Notes: generated by a model from the letters alone, not told the origin. A stretch of 7,235 nucleotides of DNA from an uncultured Lachnospiraceae bacterium (GCA_902783205.1 CACZQE010000119.1:1-7235), one strand, 5' to 3'; positions 1-5,656 are shown, counted from the stretch's first letter. Program-made: numbers and translations.

Positions 1-60
1 CATCGATTGTTCTTGTCTCCATGTCCTGATTCTTTCCATCCGACTCCGCATCTTTTCCAT
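1..60 (-). CDS. 5' end of an unidentified gene (partial, runs off left edge)
   Basis: Only the first 20 codons lie in the window, reading MEKMRSRMERIRTWRQEQSM on the minus strand without a stop. The ATG at 60 is chosen because an AGGAG ribosome binding site (70-74) stands 9 nt upstream and a consensus-like promoter (105-132) lies just before it. Later in-frame ATGs (at 51 and 39) have no comparable site. The visible N-terminus is short, basic and hydrophilic, with no signal peptide or membrane segment, so the product probably begins as a cytosolic protein or a charged helix. It has its own promoter and is separated from the vWA gene by a terminator-like inverted repeat, so it is probably a separate transcription unit. 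The function cannot be assigned from 20 residues. Confidence 0.6.
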   Translation of the reverse strand, partial: MEKMRSRMERIRTWRQEQSM

Positions 61-69
61 TTAGTCACA

Positions 70-74
70 CTCCT
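70..74 (-). promoter_or_regulatory. Ribosome binding site of the left-edge gene
   Basis: The minus strand reads AGGAG here, followed by a 9-nt spacer (61-69) and ATG at 60. This site is the main support for the start of the truncated left-edge gene. Confidence 0.6.
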
Positions 75-104
75 GATTTGTTTGCTCAGATTATCGGTAT
101 AACC

Positions 105-132
105 ATTATACCCTATCTTCAGGTTCTGTTAA
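105..132 (-). promoter_or_regulatory. Strong sigma-A type promoter for the left-edge gene
   Basis: On the minus strand a perfect TATAAT -10 box lies at 105-110. A TTAACA -35 box (5 of 6 matches to TTGACA) lies at 127-132, with a 16-nt spacer. Transcription would begin near position 98 and give a leader of about 38 nt before the ATG at 60. The -35 box overlaps the AT-rich tail of the U-tract (131-140) of the upstream inverted repeat. Termination of the vWA transcript and initiation of the next therefore share bases. Confidence 0.65.
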
Positions 133-234
133 ATAAAAAAGACTCACCTGTATCGGAGAATGCTGTTTGAGTAAAAGGAGCGTTTTTGCAGTCCACTTCC
201 TCAACCTGCATCACAGGATATAGGCGAGTCTTTT
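131..234 (-). terminator. Long imperfect inverted repeat with U-tract: terminator and possible structured RNA
   Basis: The arms at 137-153 and 218-234 form a 17-position stem. On the minus strand it has 13 consecutive pairs (one of them G-U), one C-A mismatch, then 3 more pairs. The minus-strand transcript continues into TTTTTTATTT (140-131), as expected of an intrinsic terminator for the vWA gene, whose stop is only 25 nt upstream. The 64-nt interior is not unstructured. TTGAG/CTCAA (200-204 with 167-171), TGC/GCA (208-210 with 161-163) and a possible GAAGTG/CGCTC helix nest inside it. This is more elaborate than a usual terminator, so a small structured RNA or a mobile repeat is an alternative reading. 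On the plus strand the stem also forms, but the T-run is shorter. Confidence 0.6.
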
Positions 235-258
235 GTAATGAGTATTTTTTCTTCTGAC

Positions 259-936
259 TTATCTTTTTTTATGTCTCTTCTTGTAGTCCTCACGGATCGG
301 TGCCAATGCTTCTCCCTCGTCAAAAATGCCTTTCATCTCGGATACAGATGCAGACCTTCTGACCTTGCTGACTACATCCGACATGACTCTGTAGTTGAGC
401 TGTGTTCCTGCTGCGTCATGCTCGTAGTTCACTGCTCTGGAAGGGTCGATTCCCATTCTTCCCGCCTCTTTTGCCGCGTCGAGGTTTGCGCCGATGAAGA
501 GGAATTCCCAGTTGTATTTATCTTTCTGTCTGTTGATCATGCGATTGACGTCCTCATAGCTGTAACTTCTGCTGGCATTTTCAAGTCCGTCTGTCATGAT
601 CATGAAGAGTGTTTTCTCCGGGACGTCCTCCGGACGGGCATATTTATGGATCATTCCGATGTGGTGGATGGCACCGCCGATGGCGTCGAGCAGGGCAGTG
701 CAGCCTCTTACATAATACTGTTTCTCATTCATCTTCTCTACTTTGCCAATGTCCATACGGTCGTAGAGAACTTCCATGTGGTGATCAAATAAAACAACAG
801 ATACGAGGGCTTCTCCCTCTTCTTTTCTCTGTTTATCAATCATGCTGTTGAAGCCGCCAATGGTGTCTGCCTCCAGGCCTGCCATGGAGCCGCTGCGATC
901 AAGAATCATTACCAGTTCTGTACATCCTTTTTTCAT
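259..936 (-). CDS. von Willebrand factor A (vWA) domain protein with intact MIDAS
   Basis: This 225-residue protein is essentially one vWA domain. The metal-ion-dependent adhesion site is complete: DRSGS at residues 13-17 (the DxSxS motif), Thr80 in GCTALLDAIGG, and Asp116 in MTDGLEN. Such domains bind Mg2+ or Mn2+ and mediate protein-protein contacts. There is no signal peptide or membrane segment, so it is probably cytosolic. The start is placed at 936 because GGGAGG (945-950) is 8 nt upstream. An ATG at 942 is too close to that site (2 nt), and the open frame farther upstream would overlap the macro gene and adds an unrelated sequence. The C-terminal 30 residues are highly charged and end in KKRHKKR. 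The gene lies 91 nt after the macro-domain gene and is probably partly expressed by read-through. Its binding partner is unknown; the macro protein is a candidate by position only. Confidence 0.9.
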   Translation of the reverse strand: MKKGCTELVMILDRSGSMAGLEADTIGGFNSMIDKQRKEEGEALVSVVLFDHHMEVLYDRMDIGKVEKMNEKQYYVRGCTALLDAIGGAIHHIGMIHKYARPEDVPEKTLFMIMTDGLENASRSYSYEDVNRMINRQKDKYNWEFLFIGANLDAAKEAGRMGIDPSRAVNYEHDAAGTQLNYRVMSDVVSKVRRSASVSEMKGIFDEGEALAPIREDYKKRHKKR

Positions 937-944
937 ATTCATTT

Positions 945-950
945 CCTCCC
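945..950 (-). promoter_or_regulatory. Ribosome binding site that sets the vWA start
   Basis: GGGAGG on the minus strand lies 8 nt before the ATG at 936 and only 2 nt before the ATG at 942. The first spacing is normal for Firmicutes, so the shorter start is preferred. Confidence 0.7.
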
Positions 951-966
951 TTTCTTTGATGGTCCT

Positions 967-972
967 ATCATA
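967..972 (-). promoter_or_regulatory. Possible weak -10 element for the vWA gene
   Basis: TATGAT (5 of 6 to TATAAT) stands on the minus strand between the macro-gene terminator and the vWA ribosome binding site. No good -35 box is present at 16-18 nt upstream, so any promoter here would be weak or activator-dependent. Read-through past the upstream terminator is the alternative route of expression. Confidence 0.25.
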
Positions 973-1010
973 CCCCCTTCCGAACAGAAAATGGTCGCCT
1001 GCGGGGCGAC

Positions 1011-1042
1011 AAAAAAGCCTCTGCCGGCTAGGCCAGCAGAGG
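1011..1042 (-). terminator. Intrinsic terminator overlapping the end of the macro-domain gene
   Basis: On the minus strand a hairpin with a 7-bp outer stem CCTCTGC/GCAGAGG (1036-1042 with 1018-1024) forms. It is followed by an A/C mismatch and a 3-bp inner stem, and closes on a 3-nt loop. It continues directly through GC into TTTTTT (1016-1011). The TAG stop codon of the macro gene (1028-1030) sits at the apex, so the last codons of the gene form the 5' arm. A second GC-rich hairpin (994-1010) follows at once. Confidence 0.8.
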
Positions 1043-2137
1043 TTGGTCATACTCAAACAATATGGCGTTGATCTCATATATATCGTATATCTTTTTCTGT
1101 ATACAGTATTCCACGATCAGATCGAAGGGACTGCTGGGGGAAAATGCCATGCCCGCCCGTCCTATCAGATCCTGCGTTTCTTTCAGATCCAGCTCCAGGG
1201 CTACCGCCAGGGCCAGGGCTGTTCTCTTTTTCGGGCTGTAGTCCGGCTTGCAGCGGATCTTGGAAAAGAGCTTCCGGTCCATGTTGGCTTTTTTGTAGAC
1301 TTCCACATCGGTAAGTCCTCTTTCATCGATCAGGTGAAGCAGTCGCTCCTGAAAGCTTTCACCGACCTGACTGACCAGGTGGTCCAGGTTGAGGGATGGG
1401 TATGGAGCCGCCGCTTCCTCCGTGACAGACGTGATGTCTTCCGGGGCCGGCCCATGGGGCGCATGTTCTGACGCAGCCGGTTTCGACGGGCTTTCGAAGA
1501 TTTTTCTTCGCTTTCTCCTGCTGCTCTCTGCCGGCGCATGGCCGACAATGTTGTCATGGAAGGGCCTCCGCCGGGCTTCCGGCAAGACAGACTCCCGGTA
1601 ATGATCCTCCACGTAGTGGTCGTCTATATACTGGCGGACATCACTGATCAGACGCCCTGACAGTTCAAAGGAACTCTTGTCATAGACCACCAGAATCACA
1701 TCCATATCGTGGCTCTCAAGAAATCTGCCGATCTCATCGAGGGCTGTCCTGAGGGCTCTGTCCCTGGGATATCCGTAAATGCCGGATGAAATCAGGGGAA
1801 AGGCAATGCTTTCAGCAGACAGCTGATCCGCCAGAAGAAGGGATTTCCGATAGCAGGAGGCCAGCTTTTCCTCCTCGCCCCGGTCACCGCCTTCCCAAAC
1901 CGGGCCTACCGTGTGGATAATGTATTTTGCCGGCAGTTCAAAGGCTTTTGTGACCACGGCTTCTCCCGTACCGATTTTCCCGATCATGCGGCGTTCTTCC
2001 AGCAGCTTCTCCCGGCCGGCAGCCTCATAGATGGCGTAATCCGCGCCTCCTCCCTGCACGGGTTCCGGATTGGCACTGTTGACGATTATATCAGCCTTTA
2101 CTTTTGTTATATCATTTCTGATGATCCTGAATGGCAT
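1028..2137 (-). CDS. Macro-domain (ADP-ribose binding/hydrolase) protein with C-terminal XRE-like domain
   Basis: The 369-residue product has three parts. Residues 1-175 form a macro domain of the MacroD/YmdB type: VNSAN (19-23) for the adenine/ribose side, GGGAD (29-33) with the aspartate used by hydrolytic macrodomains, and ISSGIYGYP (116-124) for the diphosphate loop. Such domains bind ADP-ribose and often hydrolyse O-acetyl-ADP-ribose or mono-ADP-ribosylated protein. Residues about 180-250 are a charged, Pro/Ala-rich linker. Residues about 258-369 form a compact helical domain resembling an XRE-type helix-turn-helix (LTDVEVYKKANMDRKLFSKI, then a SPKKRTALALAVALEL helix), suggesting nucleic-acid or partner binding. 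AGGAGG (2145-2150) lies 7 nt before the ATG. The gene follows the NlpC/P60-like gene by 32 nt and shares its promoter. The macro loop has unusual tyrosines at 34 and 36 (GGGADYAIYEAAG), where family members usually have Gly and His. Catalytic activity is likely but not proven. Confidence 0.88.
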   Translation of the reverse strand: MPFRIIRNDITKVKADIIVNSANPEPVQGGGADYAIYEAAGREKLLEERRMIGKIGTGEAVVTKAFELPAKYIIHTVGPVWEGGDRGEEEKLASCYRKSLLLADQLSAESIAFPLISSGIYGYPRDRALRTALDEIGRFLESHDMDVILVVYDKSSFELSGRLISDVRQYIDDHYVEDHYRESVLPEARRRPFHDNIVGHAPAESSRRKRRKIFESPSKPAASEHAPHGPAPEDITSVTEEAAAPYPSLNLDHLVSQVGESFQERLLHLIDERGLTDVEVYKKANMDRKLFSKIRCKPDYSPKKRTALALAVALELDLKETQDLIGRAGMAFSPSSPFDLIVEYCIQKKIYDIYEINAILFEYDQPLLA

Positions 2138-2144
2138 ATATCTG

Positions 2145-2150
2145 CCTCCT
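2145..2150 (-). promoter_or_regulatory. Ribosome binding site of the macro-domain gene
   Basis: The minus strand has a full AGGAGG 7 nt upstream of the ATG at 2137. It lies within the 32-nt gap after the NlpC/P60-like gene, indicating efficient independent initiation on a shared transcript. Confidence 0.75.
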
Positions 2151-2169
2151 CTGCAGAAAGAAGGGGAGC

Positions 2170-2898
2170 TTATTTCCGGTCAAAGCGGATTCGTACGATC
2201 GTGTATAAAATGTCCTCTTCCTGCTCATAGTACTTAAAACGGATGGGCTTAAATCCCTTTTTGGCCATCTTTCCGAAATCTGTTCTTCCGGCCGAATACC
2301 ACAGCATTTTCCCTTCCGGGTCCCTCCCGGCAAAGACTGCCGTGTGGGGAGCGTAGCCGTTGATCTCCATCCCGCAGATATCTCCCGGCTCCAGCATGGA
2401 TGCTTCTGTGATCGGGCAGGCCGGATGGTAGACCCGGAAATGTTCCTTGTCCTTTTTGATATAATCATAGCCTGCGCCATGTCCTTCATCATTGAACCAG
2501 AATGTCTTTCCCTCCGGCAGGAGTCCCATTTCCTGCAGGGTCCACGAGACAAAGAGAGCACAGTTGAATTCGTCTGCCTCATCCAGAGTGGCGGCGCCGG
2601 CGCTGCCGCTGTAGGGGAGATCCAGAGCTACAATGGTCTCTCCCATATCAACCAGGGCATCAAAAAAGACTTCCGGCGTCAGTTCTTCTTTCTCTTCAGT
2701 CGTCTTTTCTGCGGCTTTCTCCCGGGTGTTCTTTTCCGGGGCCTGCAGCTTTCTTCTTTTCCTGCTGTTCCTGAGTCTGACGGAACGATGTCTGGGAACT
2801 ATAAGCTGTTCCGGTCCGCTGCAGCTTCCTGCCATGTAGGACAGGCATATGATCATTACCGCCATGACAGTCATTGCTATTATAAGTCTTCTGTTCAT
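2170..2898 (-). CDS. Membrane-anchored or lipoprotein NlpC/P60-like cysteine hydrolase
   Basis: This 242-residue protein begins with a basic MNRR and a hydrophobic stretch (residues 5-23) ending in MAGSC at 22-26. That is either a relaxed lipobox with Cys26 or a simple signal anchor. A highly charged Lys/Glu/Arg-rich spacer follows (about 37-73), as expected for a tether at the cell surface. The rest resembles a small NlpC/P60 or CHAP-type peptidoglycan amidase/endopeptidase: Cys113 in FNCALFVSWTLQEMG as probable nucleophile, LEPGDICGM (169-177) as the typical strand before the catalytic histidine, and His185 in APHTAVFAG. A third catalytic residue is not obvious. The substrate would be cell-wall peptide, although some family members act on other amides. 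The ATG at 2898 has GAGG (2906-2909) 7 nt upstream and lies about 70 nt after a good promoter. It is the first gene of a unit with the macro-domain gene. Confidence 0.75.
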   Translation of the reverse strand: MNRRLIIAMTVMAVMIICLSYMAGSCSGPEQLIVPRHRSVRLRNSRKRRKLQAPEKNTREKAAEKTTEEKEELTPEVFFDALVDMGETIVALDLPYSGSAGAATLDEADEFNCALFVSWTLQEMGLLPEGKTFWFNDEGHGAGYDYIKKDKEHFRVYHPACPITEASMLEPGDICGMEINGYAPHTAVFAGRDPEGKMLWYSAGRTDFGKMAKKGFKPIRFKYYEQEEDILYTIVRIRFDRK

Positions 2899-2976
2899 GG
2901 ATCAACCTCAAATGTCCGGACCATTGCCGGCTTTCCCTGCTGTCTTTTTTCTGTCTTCGTGTTTCTGCTGTCTATA

Positions 2977-3005
2977 ATAGTAGCGACTTGGCTCCCCTGT
3001 GTCAA
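2977..3005 (-). promoter_or_regulatory. Promoter of the NlpC/P60-like and macro-domain unit
   Basis: The minus strand carries a perfect TTGACA -35 box at 3000-3005 and, after exactly 17 nt, TACTAT (4 of 6) at 2977-2982. An overlapping TATTAT (2974-2979) is a better -10 match, but with a 20-nt spacer. Transcription would begin near 2970, giving a leader of about 70 nt. It lies immediately after the terminator of the upstream operon, which supports a new transcription unit. Confidence 0.65.
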
Positions 3006-3042
3006 TCCTGCGGCATGCACACATTCTCCGGTCTTATGACGC

Positions 3043-3108
3043 AAAAAAGGCGCCGCAGTTACGATTCGCCCTTCTTTACAGAATAGGGGAAACCCTTACT
3101 GCGGCGCT
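3043..3108 (-). terminator. Intrinsic terminator of the flavoprotein operon
   Basis: On the minus strand the 10-bp perfect stem GCGCCGCAGT/ACTGCGGCGC (3098-3107 with 3050-3059, plus one closing wobble) is followed directly by CTTTTTT down to 3043. The 38-nt loop is long for a terminator and may contain a small hairpin of its own. The element begins 32 nt after the stop of the last operon gene and lies before the next promoter, so it insulates the two units. Confidence 0.75.
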
Positions 3109-3117
3109 GCTCTGTCA

Positions 3118-3139
3118 TCCGCCTTTTTTATCCGGCGGA
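3118..3139 (-). repeat. Hairpin abutting the stop codon of the last operon gene
   Basis: TCCGCC (minus strand, 3139-3134) pairs with GGCGGA (3123-3118) around a 10-nt loop, GGATAAAAAA. It begins at the base after the TAG stop (3142-3140). No U-tract follows, so it is not a terminator alone. It may protect the 3' end or assist the larger terminator downstream. Confidence 0.45.
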
Positions 3140-4246
3140 CTATTTCAGCAGGTCAAGATATGAGATTACCTTTTTGTCTGTCAGTTTTTCCTGAAGTACC
3201 TTCAGCGCTGCCGGCTCAAATACTATAACCTGGGGCGCGCTGCATTTTCTGATCTCGTTCAGTCCGTCTTCCTCGATGGCTTCAAGTATTTTCGGATCCA
3301 TTCCGAAAATCTCATATTCCGCTCCTACCGGTTTCTGCCAGATGGTCAGCCGGTTGGCACGGTGATCCGAAAAGAGGAGGGGGATGAATTCCGGCGACCG
3401 CCGGTCAATCTGCTCCTCGCTGTTGGGGATCAGTCCGTTCAGAAGATCCGCATTACACAGATAACGCAGGTTAAAACTTCCTCCGTAGACATAGGAATAC
3501 TCTTCCGGCACCACGCGCTCCATCAGCTCAGGGAGATATACCACCTCAAAAGCAGGCTCTATCCCAAGCTTTGCCGCAAATGTGGTCAGCAGATACTTTG
3601 CCTGTGCGCTGACGGTCAGCACCTTCTTTGCGCCGGTCTTTTCCAGTTCTTCCACAAGTCCTTTAAGATGGCCGGTTCCCTCTTCCACCAGGCCGTATGC
3701 GAAATACTCGAATCCCGCAAAGTACGGCCGGGCTTCATTTACAAAAGCGATTTCTCTCTTCCGGAGCCACTCTGCCAGTGTCTGCGCACCTGCGGCAAAG
3801 GCGTCCGCGCTGATGTCATCAAGGAAGATAGCCATGTCACCGGCCGGGTCGGTCGGGAGGTCCCAGGCGGGTGCTTTTCTTAAATGTCCTCCTCCCTCCC
3901 GGATCGCTTTGGTAAATGCGTTGACAGCCTCTGGCTTATAGCCTTTTTCCATGAGCATCTTTCTGCAGAGGATAAAGACATCGGTGCAGTCTTCGGGATT
4001 TTCCCGGAAGTTCTGCCACCTTTCTCCCTGACGTGAAAGAATGCAGGAGTAGACCAGATCACCGATAAAGTCATTTACAGCCAGTTCTCCTTTATATACC
4101 GCTCTGGCCAGCTGCAGTTTGCGGGAAGGGTAGTCGTGCATTTTCCGTGTGGCAAGATATTCAGGGTCATAGCACACCGCCTGGTCCATATGAATCACCT
4201 GATGGTTCAGCTGCTCTTCATAATTCTCTAATGTGTATTTTTTCAT
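3140..4246 (-). CDS. GlcF/heterodisulfide-reductase-like (CCG family) protein lacking iron-sulfur ligands
   Basis: The 368-residue protein follows the layout of GlcF/GlpC/HdrB-type electron-transfer subunits. The N-terminal segment SRKLQLARAVYKGEL then DLVYSC (41-68) looks like the double ferredoxin domain, in which YSCxxCGxCxxxCP is usual. Residues about 174-245 (FAGFEYFAYG, then ELEKTGAKKVLTVSAQAKYL, then YLPELM) look like a first CCG domain. YVYGGSFNLRYLCN (252-265) sits where a D-P-C-H/Y-L-G-R motif is expected. All these positions lack the cysteines: the only cysteines are 25, 68, 87, 94, 264 and 335, with no CxxC and no CCG. It therefore probably binds no [4Fe-4S] cluster and cannot pass electrons as GlcF does. 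Its ATG overlaps the stop of the AGPS-like gene by 4 nt (ATGA), so the two are translationally coupled and probably form a complex. The alignment is from memory of the family, hence moderate certainty. Confidence 0.65.
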   Translation of the reverse strand: MKKYTLENYEEQLNHQVIHMDQAVCYDPEYLATRKMHDYPSRKLQLARAVYKGELAVNDFIGDLVYSCILSRQGERWQNFRENPEDCTDVFILCRKMLMEKGYKPEAVNAFTKAIREGGGHLRKAPAWDLPTDPAGDMAIFLDDISADAFAAGAQTLAEWLRKREIAFVNEARPYFAGFEYFAYGLVEEGTGHLKGLVEELEKTGAKKVLTVSAQAKYLLTTFAAKLGIEPAFEVVYLPELMERVVPEEYSYVYGGSFNLRYLCNADLLNGLIPNSEEQIDRRSPEFIPLLFSDHRANRLTIWQKPVGAEYEIFGMDPKILEAIEEDGLNEIRKCSAPQVIVFEPAALKVLQEKLTDKKVISYLDLLK

Positions 4247-5655
4247 AATCCAAGCACCCCTTTATTGACCAGACCTTTGGGATCCAGTGCGTCCTTTATC
4301 TTTTGCATCACTTCCATGCCGGCTTCGCCATGCTCATAAACCAGATAGTCTGCCTTGGCTTTTCCGCTGCCATGGTGGTGAGACACATTTCCGCCGTTTG
4401 CCAGACTTGTCCTGATGGCCAGGTCCAGGCATTCCCGGTAACGTTTTTCACCATCGTAATCATCCCCCTCTGTCAGAGAATGGAAAATTACATATACGGA
4501 AGCGCCGGTATGATAGACGTGGGAGAAATGGCAGTCAACGCTGTAGCACAGGGGCTCCAGGGCTTTGCGCATCTCTCGCCATACATCCAGGATGCGGTCC
4601 CAGGGTGCCGCCACTTCTATGGCGTCGGCTGTACCACCGCGGATGGCATCGTGATCCAGCATCTTCTTGGTGGAAAAGCGGGTCGCAAACCAGTCGTCCC
4701 CCGGTTTTGTTCCCTTCCATGAGCCCTGGTTTTCCTCACAGTACTTTCTGACTGTGCGGACCTCCAGATCCACCATCTCCTCCAGGCCTTCATAGCCGAA
4801 GACTACAAAGACGTGCCCTTTTTCAAATCCATATTTATCGATCTTGGGTACCGCTTCTTCCTCATCATAGACACGGACGACCGCGGGAAGGATGCCGTGC
4901 TGAACAAACTGGCGCACCGCTTCCATGGCCTGCTCCGTCGAGGGGAAGGTATAGGCCTCAAAATATCTCTTTTCCGGCATGGGATGGATTTTCATTTCCA
5001 CTTTGGTCACAATGCCGTAGACACCCTCCGCTCCCAGGAAGAGCTGGTCAAGTTCGGGGCCTGTGGATGCTTTGGGACATTTGTGGGTCTGTACTATATG
5101 GCCGTTGGGCAGAACGACCTCCAGGGAGTTTACAATATCATCCATTTTTCCGTATTTTGTGGAAAATGTACCGATCGCCCTGGTGGATACCATCCCGCCC
5201 AGCACCGCGCTCTGGAAGGACTGGGGATAGTGGCCGCAGGTGAATCCTGCCTCATTGAGGCGGTTTTCAAACTCCGCGCCTGAAAGTCCCGCGCCGCCGG
5301 TGGCTGTGCAGTTGACAGGATTGATCTCGAAATCCCGCAGCCGCTTCACATCAACCATTACTTCTTCATTTTCCGGAATCGAACCTCCTACGATGCCTGA
5401 ACCGCCGCCAAAGGGAATTATGCCGATACCGTTTTTTTCAGACAGACGCATAATCCCGCTGACATCTTCGGTTGTTCCGGGTACCAGGATCAGGGAGGGA
5501 AGGTATTTGTAGGGTCCCTGAAGGATCCACTTATACTCTACCGGATAGCAGCCGTGAGCATAAATCAGACGATCTTCTTCACGGTCCATGATCTCTATCC
5601 CCGGATACTGTTCTGTAAGCTCCTGTAAAAAAGAGCTGAGATCCTGTCTGTTCAT
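4243..5655 (-). CDS. FAD-binding type-4 oxidase resembling alkylglycerone-phosphate synthase
   Basis: The 470-residue protein is a vanillyl-alcohol-oxidase/PCMH-fold flavoprotein of the GlcD/AGPS superfamily. The FAD-binding N-terminal half has the pyrophosphate loop PFGGGSGIVGG (81-91), GGAGLSG (120-126), and the segment GHYPQSFQSAVLGGMVSTRA (141-160) followed by KYGKMDDIV, which closely recalls eukaryotic AGPS. The C-terminal cap contains CHFSHVYHTGASVYV (375-389) and a histidine triad SHHHGSGK (425-432), matching the HHHGxG of AGPS rather than the usual GlcD metal-type motif. AGPS swaps an acyl for an alkyl chain on dihydroxyacetone phosphate without net redox; other relatives oxidise 2-hydroxy acids. 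Which applies here is unknown. No signal peptide is seen. GAGGG (5662-5666) lies 6 nt before the ATG, and only 1 nt separates it from the DUF1667 gene. The downstream GlcF-like gene overlaps its stop. Confidence 0.82.
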   Translation of the reverse strand: MNRQDLSSFLQELTEQYPGIEIMDREEDRLIYAHGCYPVEYKWILQGPYKYLPSLILVPGTTEDVSGIMRLSEKNGIGIIPFGGGSGIVGGSIPENEEVMVDVKRLRDFEINPVNCTATGGAGLSGAEFENRLNEAGFTCGHYPQSFQSAVLGGMVSTRAIGTFSTKYGKMDDIVNSLEVVLPNGHIVQTHKCPKASTGPELDQLFLGAEGVYGIVTKVEMKIHPMPEKRYFEAYTFPSTEQAMEAVRQFVQHGILPAVVRVYDEEEAVPKIDKYGFEKGHVFVVFGYEGLEEMVDLEVRTVRKYCEENQGSWKGTKPGDDWFATRFSTKKMLDHDAIRGGTADAIEVAAPWDRILDVWREMRKALEPLCYSVDCHFSHVYHTGASVYVIFHSLTEGDDYDGEKRYRECLDLAIRTSLANGGNVSHHHGSGKAKADYLVYEHGEAGMEVMQKIKDALDPKGLVNKGVLGL

Positions 5656-5656
5656 C

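Noticed and set aside
238..792. 184-codon open frame on the plus strand opposite the vWA gene
   Set aside because: It is a mirror of the conserved vWA coding region; its Cys-, His- and Val-rich translation is typical of an antisense shadow.
994..1010. GTCGCC/GGCGAC hairpin as a plus-strand terminator
   Set aside because: On the plus strand it is followed by an A-tract, not a T-tract, and no plus-strand gene precedes it. On the minus strand it is only a second stem after the real terminator.
259..1077. A longer vWA reading frame starting at 1077
   Set aside because: The extra 47 residues overlap the end of the macro gene and its terminator, have no vWA similarity and lack a ribosome binding site. 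GGGAGG at 945-950 supports the start at 936.
842..1471. 209-codon open frame on the plus strand opposite the macro and vWA genes
   Set aside because: It is antisense to well-supported genes, has no ribosome binding site and reads as unstructured composition with no recognisable motif.
2112..2582. 156-codon alternative minus-strand frame inside the NlpC/P60-like gene
   Set aside because: It overlaps a frame with clear catalytic motifs; its own translation is Arg/Ser-rich with no motif, so a frameshift or overlapping gene is not supported.
2344..3039. 231-codon open frame on the plus strand opposite the NlpC/P60-like gene
   Set aside because: It covers the opposing gene, its promoter and its leader; the translation is Cys/Phe/Ser-rich shadow sequence without domain character.
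3043..3139. A riboswitch or T-box leader before the NlpC/P60-like gene
   Set aside because: The hairpins lie upstream of that gene's promoter (2977-3005), directly after the previous operon, so they fit termination rather than leader control. No T-box or known aptamer core was recognised.
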